Source: JANPLD01 sp031426355 (GTDB lineage Bacteria; Pseudomonadota; Alphaproteobacteria; Rickettsiales; UBA8987). From it: a stretch of 19,795 bases of DNA. Positions 13,756 through 19,795 of this stretch are shown one piece after another; within the stretch, counting starts at the first letter, position 1; each line of letters opens with the position of its first letter. The DNA lies in the NCBI GenBank assembly GCA_031426355.1, contig JANPLD010000095.1, forward strand, positions 1 through 19,795, read 5' to 3'. The notes under the pieces were generated by a model that saw only the letters and a list, made by a program, of their open reading frames with translations, was not told the DNA's origin and searched no databases. A program made the position numbers and the translations under genes.

Positions 13756-15888
13756 GTGGCAGACATTGACGACATAGAAGGCGCCCCACCCGGGTTTTTC
13801 TCAAGATTCCTGAATATCGGCAAATATACCGATGTCATCTTCGCGCTTGGTATATTCGGGGTTCTACTTGTGATGCTCTTCCCGATACCTATCCTGCTGC
13901 TTGATTTTTTGCTTTCAATATCAATAACTTTCTCAGTACTGATACTACTTAACACTCTGTTCATCCAAAGGCCTTTGGAATTCAGCACCTTCCCAACAGT
14001 ACTCCTTATCGCAGCATTATTCAGGCTCTCCCTGAATATTGCCACCACCAGGATGATATTGTCAGAAGGTCATACTGGCCCGGATGCCGCGGGCGCCGTG
14101 ATCCAAACCTTCGGCACCATGGTAACCGGGAACAATATCGTCATCGGTGCCATAGTATTCATTATACTCACCATCATCAACTTCGTGGTTATCACCAAAG
14201 GTTCCGGCAGGGTGGCAGAGGTTGCAGCAAGGTTCAGCTTGGATGCAATGCCCGGTAAACAGATGGCAATTGATGCTGATCTTTCAGCGGGCCTTATAGA
14301 TGAAGGCACAGCCCGCAGAAGGCGTAAAGATATTCAGGATGAATCCAGCTTTTACGGCGCCATGGATGGTGCCAGTAAATTCGTAAGAGGCGATGCCATC
14401 GCCGGAATAATCATTACGTTCGTAAACTTTTTAGGCGGTATAATTATCGGGGTTATGCAGCGCGATATGGATTTTGCCGCCGCCGCGCATACATATACCA
14501 CTCTTACCATTGGTGACGGCTTAGTATCACAGATACCTGCCCTTATCGTATCAACTGGCGCTGGTTTACTTGTTACCAAATCAGGTGTGGTTGGCTCATC
14601 AGATAAAGCCTTCTTCGGCCAGCTCGGCAAATTCCCCCGCACCCTCGCAATGCTAAGCGGCATAACCTTCGTGCTATCACTTTTCCCCGGCCTGCCAATG
14701 CTACCATTCATGGTTATAGCATTACTCACAGGCGGCCTAGCCTTCCGCCTCATAAAAACCCCCATGGAAGATGAAGAAAGTAAGCAGATCAAAAAAGAAA
14801 AACAGGATGCTGACGAGAAAAAGAAAAAAGAAGAAGAATCCGCAAAACCTGAAAAAGATCTGGAAAAAGCTCTCAAGATAGATCTTATAACCCTTGAACT
14901 TGGTTACGGCCTGTTATCACTAATTAACTACACCAAAGGCCAAAAATTAACTGACCAGATACGCGCTCTCAGAACGCAGGTTGCACGCGAACTCGGGTTC
15001 GTTCTCCCATCGGTACGCATACAGGATAACATGCAGCTTCCCGCCAATGATTACATTGTAAAAATAAAAGAACTTGAATGCGGCAAAGGCTCAGTCTTCC
15101 CTGAAATGCTTATGGTAATGAATCCATCAGGCGGCCGCATAGACATGATCGGCGTTGACACTAAAGAACCAACCTTCGGCCTCCCCGCTAAATGGATAGA
15201 TGATGTTAAACGAGAAGAAGCAGGCTTCAAAGGCTACACGGTCGTTCAACCTCCAACTGTTATCACAACCCATCTAACTGAAATCGTAAAAGAAAATATC
15301 GCAGAACTCCTTTCCTTCTCCGAAACTAAAAAACTTCTTGATGGCCTTGATGAAGAACAGAAAAAACTCGTTGATGATGTTATACCTAACAAAGTTTCCA
15401 TCGGTATCCTGCAAAAAGTTCTGCAAAGATTACTAACTGAAGGAATCTCCATCCGCGATCTCCCAACAATCTTAGAAGCCCTTTCCGAAGGCTCAAAATC
15501 TTCCACCAGCGCTATGATATTAACTGAACTTGCACGGGCAAGGCTCGCCCGCCAGATAAGCAATACTTACCTTACCCCTAAAGGTGAACTCCCCGTCGTT
15601 ACACTCTCCCCATTATTTGAGCAAGCCTTCGCAGAAAGCTTAATTGGCACAGGTGATGAAAAGCAACTCGCCATGGCCCCTTCCCGCCTGCAGGAATTCA
15701 TAGCAAAAACCAAAACCCTCTTAGATAACCTCTCCCTAAAAGGCAATACCGCTTGCGTTCTTGTAACCCCTTCCATCCGCCCATATGTCCGCGCCGTGGT
15801 AGAACGCTTCCGCCCCCAAACCCCGGTCATCTCACAAAATGAAATATACCCGAGAATACGCATCAACTCCCTAGGACAGATAGGTTAA
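13756..15888 (+). CDS. flhA: flagellar biosynthesis protein FlhA
   Basis: A 710-residue core component of the flagellar type III export gate in the inner membrane; its nonameric cytoplasmic ring docks substrates and uses proton motive force. The N-terminal half has about eight membrane helices. Between them is the FHIPEP-family signature region (RFSLDAMPGKQMAIDADLSAG, with the cytoplasmic loop RRRRKDIQDESSFYGAMDG). A very charged linker (about 345-375, rich in K and E) leads to the four-subdomain cytoplasmic part ending near residue 710. Length and order are typical. Translation starts at GTG 13756 after an in-frame stop-rich leader; no strong Shine-Dalgarno sequence is visible. No other flagellar genes are adjacent, so the flagellar regulon is dispersed in this genome. 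Confidence 0.97.
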   Translation: MADIDDIEGAPPGFFSRFLNIGKYTDVIFALGIFGVLLVMLFPIPILLLDFLLSISITFSVLILLNTLFIQRPLEFSTFPTVLLIAALFRLSLNIATTRMILSEGHTGPDAAGAVIQTFGTMVTGNNIVIGAIVFIILTIINFVVITKGSGRVAEVAARFSLDAMPGKQMAIDADLSAGLIDEGTARRRRKDIQDESSFYGAMDGASKFVRGDAIAGIIITFVNFLGGIIIGVMQRDMDFAAAAHTYTTLTIGDGLVSQIPALIVSTGAGLLVTKSGVVGSSDKAFFGQLGKFPRTLAMLSGITFVLSLFPGLPMLPFMVIALLTGGLAFRLIKTPMEDEESKQIKKEKQDADEKKKKEEESAKPEKDLEKALKIDLITLELGYGLLSLINYTKGQKLTDQIRALRTQVARELGFVLPSVRIQDNMQLPANDYIVKIKELECGKGSVFPEMLMVMNPSGGRIDMIGVDTKEPTFGLPAKWIDDVKREEAGFKGYTVVQPPTVITTHLTEIVKENIAELLSFSETKKLLDGLDEEQKKLVDDVIPNKVSIGILQKVLQRLLTEGISIRDLPTILEALSEGSKSSTSAMILTELARARLARQISNTYLTPKGELPVVTLSPLFEQAFAESLIGTGDEKQLAMAPSRLQEFIAKTKTLLDNLSLKGNTACVLVTPSIRPYVRAVVERFRPQTPVISQNEIYPRIRINSLGQIG

Positions 15889-15901
15889 GACCTGCATAGA
15901 C

Positions 15902-15930
15902 TTGACTGGACTATCATTTTTTGATATAAT
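15902..15930 (+). promoter_or_regulatory. strong promoter of the yefM-yoeB operon
   Basis: TTGACT (15902-15907) and a perfect TATAAT (15925-15930) with an ideal 17-base spacer. The predicted start (about 15937) falls directly before the GTACAT repeats. Confidence 0.8.
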
Positions 15931-15941
15931 GTCATCACAAC

Positions 15942-15983
15942 GTACATTTAACCGTACATAAAACAGAACATCCAACAGTACAT
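15942..15983 (+). promoter_or_regulatory. YefM-type operator with three GTACAT repeats
   Basis: GTACAT occurs at 15942-15947, 15954-15959 and 15978-15983, between the promoter and the yefM start, with a degenerate GAACAT at 15966-15971. The four are thus spaced 12 bases apart. E. coli YefM-YoeB binds operators with a TGTACA core, so this is a plausible autoregulatory site reading one face of the helix roughly each turn. Confidence 0.65.
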
Positions 15984-15986
15984 CAT

Positions 15987-16241
15987 ATGCAAATAGTTTC
16001 ATTTACAGAAGCCAGAAATAACCTTAAAGCCATTATGGATGCCGTATGTAACAATTACGAACCGACAGCCATTACCCGCAGAAACGGTGAACCTATTGTA
16101 ATGATACCATTAAGCGAATGGAATGCCTTGGATGAAACAGCTTACCTCAAAAGCTCAAAGAAAAACCATGAAATACTTATGCATTCTATCCGTGAAGTAG
16201 ACGAAGGAAAAACCTCAAAAAAGAAGCTTATTGAAGAGTAG
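15987..16241 (+). CDS. yefM: antitoxin YefM (Phd/YefM family)
   Basis: An 84-residue type II antitoxin. The N-terminal dimer and DNA-binding fold is clear: MQIVSFTEARNNLKAIMDAV followed by ITRRNGEPIVMIPLSEWNAL. The lysine-rich C-terminal tail (KSSKKNHEIL...GKTSKKKLIEE) is the flexible part that wraps and blocks the toxin. Family members also bind their own promoter with the toxin as co-repressor, which fits the repeated operator just upstream. The toxin gene follows after 5 bases. Confidence 0.94.
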   Translation: MQIVSFTEARNNLKAIMDAVCNNYEPTAITRRNGEPIVMIPLSEWNALDETAYLKSSKKNHEILMHSIREVDEGKTSKKKLIEE

Positions 16242-16246
16242 ATCTT

Positions 16247-16501
16247 ATGAATATAAGTTTTTCCCAGACCGGCTGGAAAGAATATACTCACTGGGCAGAA
16301 ACAGATAAAAAAATACTTTTTAAAATTAACGACCTCATAAAAGATATAAGCAGGTCTCCATTTTCAGGAATAGGAAAACCTGAACCTCTTAAACATGAAT
16401 ACTCTGGTTATTGGTCCCGCAGAATAGATAATGAACACAGATTGATTTACAAAGTAGAAGGTAACTGCCTAATAATCGTAAAATGCAGATTTCATTATTA
16501 A
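16247..16501 (+). CDS. yoeB: toxin YoeB, ribosome-dependent mRNA interferase
   Basis: An 84-residue RelE-superfamily toxin that cleaves mRNA in the ribosomal A site when released from YefM. The catalytic residues match E. coli YoeB number for number: E46 in GKPEPL, R65 in DNEHRLIY, H83 and the terminal Y84 in CRFHY. Nothing suggests inactivation. It is coupled to yefM by a 5-base gap. Confidence 0.95.
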   Translation: MNISFSQTGWKEYTHWAETDKKILFKINDLIKDISRSPFSGIGKPEPLKHEYSGYWSRRIDNEHRLIYKVEGNCLIIVKCRFHY

Positions 16502-16517
16502 CATCACATTCGTTATT

Positions 16518-16793
16518 ATGAAAGAATATATCTGCTCTGAATGCTTGAACATTGGCGCGCCAAAGCGGGCCAAGCGCGGCAATAAAACTATTGATATGTT
16601 ATGCTGGTTGATATTCCCCATTGGGCTTCCCTATACTTTCTGGCGTATACTCTCAAAATATGATGGCTGCAAAAGATGCGGAAATGCAGACATTGTAGAT
16701 ATGAACACACCTTACGGGCAAAGATTATTACAACGCTTTGACAGGAAAATATCCAGCTCCACTTATGATTTTGGCTCGGACAGAATGAATTAA
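16518..16793 (+). CDS. zinc-ribbon protein with a membrane segment, function unknown
   Basis: A 91-residue protein with two CxxC knuckles (ICSEC, residues about 5-9; CKRC, about 51-54) that would bind one zinc. Between them is a hydrophobic stretch (MLCWLIFPIGLPYTFW, about 27-42). The zinc ribbon is therefore interrupted by a membrane-embedded hairpin, an arrangement seen in several uncharacterised small bacterial proteins. It follows yoeB by 16 bases and could be cotranscribed with the toxin-antitoxin pair. No Shine-Dalgarno sequence is visible before the ATG. Confidence 0.65.
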   Translation: MKEYICSECLNIGAPKRAKRGNKTIDMLCWLIFPIGLPYTFWRILSKYDGCKRCGNADIVDMNTPYGQRLLQRFDRKISSSTYDFGSDRMN

Positions 16794-16820
16794 ACCCATA
16801 TATGGAAAAGCTTATTTACT

Positions 16821-16872
16821 ATATAAGAATATTATTATATAAATATAACCTTATATAATAATATCCTTATGT
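16821..16872. promoter_or_regulatory. twin ArsR-type operator (22-bp inverted arms)
   Basis: The arms 16821-16842 and 16851-16872 are inverted copies matching at 20 of 22 positions with an 8-base spacer. Each arm is itself a dyad of the form ATATAA-N8-TTATAT (16821-16840; 16853-16872 with TTATGT), the kind of 6-8-6 AT-rich site bound by ArsR/SmtB dimers. It lies 8 bases before the arsR-like ATG, so autorepression is likely. It could also fold as an RNA hairpin. Confidence 0.7.
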
Positions 16873-16880
16873 AAAATATC

Positions 16881-17171
16881 ATGAGCACAAAAGTCATATC
16901 TAAAAGATCAAAGGAAATTGCTAAACTTCTAAAAGCAATAGCCAATGAAACACGCCTGATGATATTATCTTATATCTCTGAGAATAGGCTTTCTGTAAGT
17001 GACCTGCAAAGCCTTATAAAAATTTCGCAACCCGCCTTATCCCAGCATCTGGCAAAATTAAGGGACGAAGAAATAATAATCGCGGAGAAAGAAGGCCAAA
17101 CCATTTATTACAGGATCAGAAACACTGACCTTTTAAAAGTTATAAAAACCCTGCAAACAATTTACAGTTAG
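16881..17171 (+). CDS. ArsR/SmtB-family transcriptional regulator
   Basis: A 96-residue winged-helix repressor. The N-terminal helix (KRSKEIAKLLKAIANETRLMIL) leads into the recognition unit (LSVSDLQSLIKISQPALSQHLAKLRDEEII) and the wing (EGQTIYYRI). The sequence is closest in style to BigR/SqrR-like members (SQPALSQHLAKLR). It contains no cysteine at all: the position usually Cys in LxILCxL is Ser (MILSYI). Sensing through the CxC metal site or the two-Cys persulfide switch is therefore ruled out. A histidine/carboxylate metal site or a non-metal signal remains possible. It is preceded by a twin AT-rich operator. Its stop overlaps by 4 bases the end of the convergent phytochelatin-synthase-like gene. 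Confidence 0.88.
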   Translation: MSTKVISKRSKEIAKLLKAIANETRLMILSYISENRLSVSDLQSLIKISQPALSQHLAKLRDEEIIIAEKEGQTIYYRIRNTDLLKVIKTLQTIYS

Positions 17172-18040
17172 GAAAGTGGCGTAAACCCATCCTCAATTAT
17201 AAGATAACCACGTTTATTACCCTCACGTGCTTCAGTATTCATCGCATGATATAACTGTTCCGCTGACACCCAATACCACGGATGCTTATGAGCCGCGCAA
17301 TCCAGCACCAGAACATTATTAGAAGGCTCATGGTAAGCTGCAATTGTTGAGAAATGCCCCGCCTGGTGAAGCCCTATCACCTCGCCATAAAAATTAGCTA
17401 TCATGAATTTATCATCGCTTGAAAGCGTTTCCTTCATATGCGCCACAAAATCATTTATCCCCCGCTGGATCTCATTATGCGCGTAAAACATTTCTGCCTT
17501 ACACCTGTATATCTCAAGCATTTTCTTCATCTGCATCAGGCTTAAGCCAGGGTTGAATTCGTTAAAATCAACATAAGCAACCTCACCCTTTAACTCCGGC
17601 AGAACCTTATCGCGGTATTTCACCATATCCGTCTCATCATCAAGAAAGGTATTCTGCGTATATAAATTAAAACTATACTCCCTTATCTCTCCTGTATTCC
17701 TGTCAAAAAGGTTAAAGCTACGCTCTTTATTATCTGGCACCACGCTTTTTTCGAGGCGCAAGGCATTCAAAACCGTCACCATACTGGCAATACTGCCATA
17801 AAATGGGTTGATCATTATCTGGTAATTATGAGCCAGATGAAAAAATGAACTGTTATATTTTGACTCAAGCAGCATACGCTTACCCTGCGGCGTATTCCAC
17901 GGCGTCACCACCACATTATGCTCTAAAGAATATTTCCCAGGGTTGAATTGCCCATAATGGGTGTCATGTTTAACCGCCTTTTCGACGATCTCAAACTCCC
18001 TACCTTTAAAATTCTCAGCTATTTTGCGCCATATGCTCAT
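17168..18040 (-). CDS. phytochelatin-synthase-like papain-fold protein, catalytic Cys apparently missing
   Basis: A 290-residue protein (start taken at ATG 18040). True phytochelatin synthases use a Cys-His-Asp triad to cleave or transpeptidate glutathione. The family layout is visible: NTPQGKRMLLESKYN...FFHLAHNY near residues 50-75, then NPFYGSIASMVTVLNAL (78-94) matching the usual AYCGVASMVMVLNAL segment, then AGHFSTIAAYH (His 229) and VLVLDCAAHKHPWYWV (Asp 247). At the nucleophile the usual YCG reads YGS (81-83), and the preceding oxyanion Gln is not in register. The open frame extends 27 codons upstream to 18121, but those residues do not look like the family, so 18040 is preferred. It may bind glutathione without cleaving it, or be a decaying or repurposed enzyme. 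It is convergent with the ArsR-type gene. Confidence 0.8.
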   Translation of the reverse strand: MSIWRKIAENFKGREFEIVEKAVKHDTHYGQFNPGKYSLEHNVVVTPWNTPQGKRMLLESKYNSSFFHLAHNYQIMINPFYGSIASMVTVLNALRLEKSVVPDNKERSFNLFDRNTGEIREYSFNLYTQNTFLDDETDMVKYRDKVLPELKGEVAYVDFNEFNPGLSLMQMKKMLEIYRCKAEMFYAHNEIQRGINDFVAHMKETLSSDDKFMIANFYGEVIGLHQAGHFSTIAAYHEPSNNVLVLDCAAHKHPWYWVSAEQLYHAMNTEAREGNKRGYLIIEDGFTPLS

Positions 18041-18159
18041 GTCTTTAATTCTTACATAATAGAAACTATAGAGCAAGGTTTTTGGATAAATATCGCAAAA
18101 ATTGCCTAAAATAAAAATCAATTCAGAGTTAAAAAATTTGTATAATTTTCCTCACTAGG

Positions 18160-18188
18160 TTGAATTTGATCTAAAAACCCGCTACAAT
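18160..18188 (+). promoter_or_regulatory. promoter of the hybrid histidine kinase gene
   Basis: TTGAAT (18160-18165) and TACAAT (18183-18188) with a 17-base spacer, about 35 bases before ATG 18223. A strong AAGGGGGGAA ribosome binding site (about 18210-18219) sits close to the start. Confidence 0.55.
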
Positions 18189-18222
18189 CAATTTATAATA
18201 AATTCTCTTAAGGGGGGAATCC

Positions 18223-19795
18223 ATGAGTCATTCTGAATGGTATTTAACTGCCATGGAAAAGCTGGTAACTGTAGTTAAGGAATTATCACGGGCTAAAAAT
18301 CTTGAAACACTAACTGCCATCGTAAGGGACGCCGCCCGCGATCTCACCGGCGCAGATGGCGCCACTTTTATATTACGCGATAACGACCAATGTTATTACG
18401 TCGATGAAAATGCAATTTCCCCATTATGGAAAGGCCAGCGCTTCCCAATGAAGGCATGCGTAAGCGGTTGGGCCATGTATAATTCCGAGGTGGCAATAAT
18501 TGAAGATATCTACAAAGACCCACGTGTACCCACCGATGCCTACCGCCCCACCTTTGTAAAAAGCATGGCCATGGTTCCCATCCGCAAGAATAATCCCATA
18601 GGTGCTATCGGTAATTACTGGGCAAAAAACCGCAAACCAACCGATGAAGAGATATCAATATTACAGGCTTTAGCGGATATAACCTCCGTAGCACTCGAAA
18701 ATATACAGCTATATTCTGACCTCGAATCTAAAATAGAGCAACTTCAGGAACGCGAGATCGCCATAACCGAGCAGCGTGAAGCCCTTGAGATATTCACCCG
18801 CGCCCTCGCACATGACCTTAAAGAACCAATGCGCACCATAAATTCCTTTACAGATCTAATTAACAAACAAAGTGAATTCAACGAACGCACTAAAAATTAT
18901 TTCCACCACATCTATAACAGCTCCGAACGAATGCTTGCTTTAATAGACACAGTATTCCTCTACACCCCGATCGATAGCACCAAGAACCTCGGCAGGCAGG
19001 AATGTTTTATATCCGCCATTCTTGAAGAGGTTCAGGAAAACCTCAACCACCTCATACAGGAACGCCACGCCATAATAACCTTTGATAAGCTTCCGATAGT
19101 CCATGCTAATAACACCCAGATAATGCAGCTTTTCCAGAACCTCATCTGCAACTCCATTAAGCATAATGACAAAACGCCGACCATCCACGTCTCCGCAAAA
19201 AGAGAAGGCGACAACTGGGTATTTTCAATCCGCGATAATGGCAGGGGCATTGATGAAAAAAATTTTAACAGTATATTCGAACCATTCAAACGCCTCAGCA
19301 GCCAGTCAGATGACGGCACTGGCCTTGGCCTGAGCATTTGCAAAAAAATAATTCAGGCACACGAAGGCAGGATCTGGTGCAAATCCCAGCCAAATGGAAC
19401 AACCTTCCATTTCACCCTACCCGCCACTCTTGAAAAGAAACTGGATGGAACAGATATAAAAGCCAAACCCGCCAACAATAATTCCGCAGGCTTTGCTAAT
19501 GTACTCGTAGTTGATGATCGCAAAGCCGATATTGAACTCACCCGCATAATGATAACCGAGCAGCTTAACATACAATGCAACCTGTTTGAAACATACAGCA
19601 GCGAAGGCATGTTCAACATCCTTCACGAACACATACACAAAAAAGAACCTATCAATTTAATATTGCTAGATATCAACATGCCCGGAACTGATGGCTTCGA
19701 AGTACTAAAACGCCTCCGCGAAGATAAAATGCTCAGCAACATATCAGTCGCCATGTGCACAGGCTCCACCTACATAAAAGATATTGAGAAAGCAA
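18223..19795 (+). CDS. GAF-domain hybrid sensor histidine kinase with receiver, 3' end outside window
   Basis: An open frame of at least 524 codons without a stop in the window. A cytosolic N-terminal GAF sensor (about 16-165, with ...GQRFPMKACVSGWAMYN and MAMVPIRKNNPIGAIGNYWA) leads through a coiled coil into the HisKA phosphoacceptor ALAHDLKEPMRTI (H197). The ATPase domain has N box NLICNSIKH (N310), G1 RDNGRGI (337-343) and G2 GTGLGLS (365-371). A receiver follows, with VLVVDD (acidic pocket 431-432) and LLLDINMPGTDGFEVL (phosphoacceptor D483). No membrane segment is seen, so it senses an internal signal. The HDLKEPMRTI phosphoacceptor and close GAF pairing resemble phytochrome-like kinases, but no chromophore cysteine is evident near the GAF. 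It probably passes phosphate to its own receiver and an unseen partner. Confidence 0.92.
   Translation, partial: MSHSEWYLTAMEKLVTVVKELSRAKNLETLTAIVRDAARDLTGADGATFILRDNDQCYYVDENAISPLWKGQRFPMKACVSGWAMYNSEVAIIEDIYKDPRVPTDAYRPTFVKSMAMVPIRKNNPIGAIGNYWAKNRKPTDEEISILQALADITSVALENIQLYSDLESKIEQLQEREIAITEQREALEIFTRALAHDLKEPMRTINSFTDLINKQSEFNERTKNYFHHIYNSSERMLALIDTVFLYTPIDSTKNLGRQECFISAILEEVQENLNHLIQERHAIITFDKLPIVHANNTQIMQLFQNLICNSIKHNDKTPTIHVSAKREGDNWVFSIRDNGRGIDEKNFNSIFEPFKRLSSQSDDGTGLGLSICKKIIQAHEGRIWCKSQPNGTTFHFTLPATLEKKLDGTDIKAKPANNNSAGFANVLVVDDRKADIELTRIMITEQLNIQCNLFETYSSEGMFNILHEHIHKKEPINLILLDINMPGTDGFEVLKRLREDKMLSNISVAMCTGSTYIKDIEKA

Noticed and set aside
18041..18121. Upstream ATG of the phytochelatin-synthase-like gene
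   Set aside because: The 27 extra residues are hydrophobic and aromatic without family resemblance or a clear signal peptide, and the conserved-looking protein begins at MSIWRKI (18040).

Overview
The window looks like a chromosomal segment of a flagellated, moderately AT-rich alphaproteobacterium. The basis is the rpmH-rnpA-yidD-yidC cluster, a PccA-type biotin carboxylase, a HisI with the Asp-rich variant of its metal motif, and FlhA. The genus cannot be fixed from the sequence alone. A small, strongly AT-rich mobile island is inserted in the core DNA, and the right third is a patchwork of stress, regulatory and toxin-antitoxin genes.

Left edge to 6540: a phosphotransferase gene (minus strand, cut by the window edge) lies next to an initiator tRNA-fMet (minus strand, 1104-1180). 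A genomic island of about 5.4 kb is integrated in this tRNA gene. The 5' 44 bases of the tRNA plus 5 flanking bases are repeated exactly at 1137-1185 and 6492-6540 (attL/attR). The island supplies a replacement promoter for the rebuilt tRNA. The apparent native promoter is stranded at the right end, driving only a tRNA half. Inside are paired 21-bp arm-type repeats, a 3'-truncated P4-type tyrosine integrase, a remnant resembling the C-terminus of a D5-type phage primase, a helix-turn-helix regulator behind an inverted-repeat promoter, a structured RNA region resembling the phage C4 antisense RNA, a small lipoprotein, and a two-gene cargo operon. The cargo is a 64-aa protein overlapping an 801-aa ABC/SMC-like ATPase. 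That ATPase has a C2H2-like zinc motif in its coiled-coil region, a C-terminal RNFCDH motif of HEPN ribonuclease type, and a terminal zinc-ribbon motif. It is the best candidate here for a poorly described, probably antiphage or abortive-infection, system.

6541-9790: a MITE-like element of about 150 bp with 23-24-bp terminal inverted repeats and a probable 7-bp target duplication precedes pccA, which overlaps a family 2 glycosyltransferase gene.

9796-13755: the minus-strand rpmH-rnpA-yidD-yidC operon (ribosomal protein L34, RNase P protein, membrane insertion machinery), then an unrecognised 147-aa gene convergent with hisI.

13756-15888: flhA, the core of the flagellar export gate. 15889-19795: a YefM-YoeB toxin-antitoxin pair with a clear promoter/operator, a small zinc-ribbon membrane protein, a cysteine-free ArsR-type regulator with a large twin operator, a convergent phytochelatin-synthase-like gene that appears to have lost its catalytic cysteine, and a GAF-histidine kinase-receiver hybrid running off the right edge.
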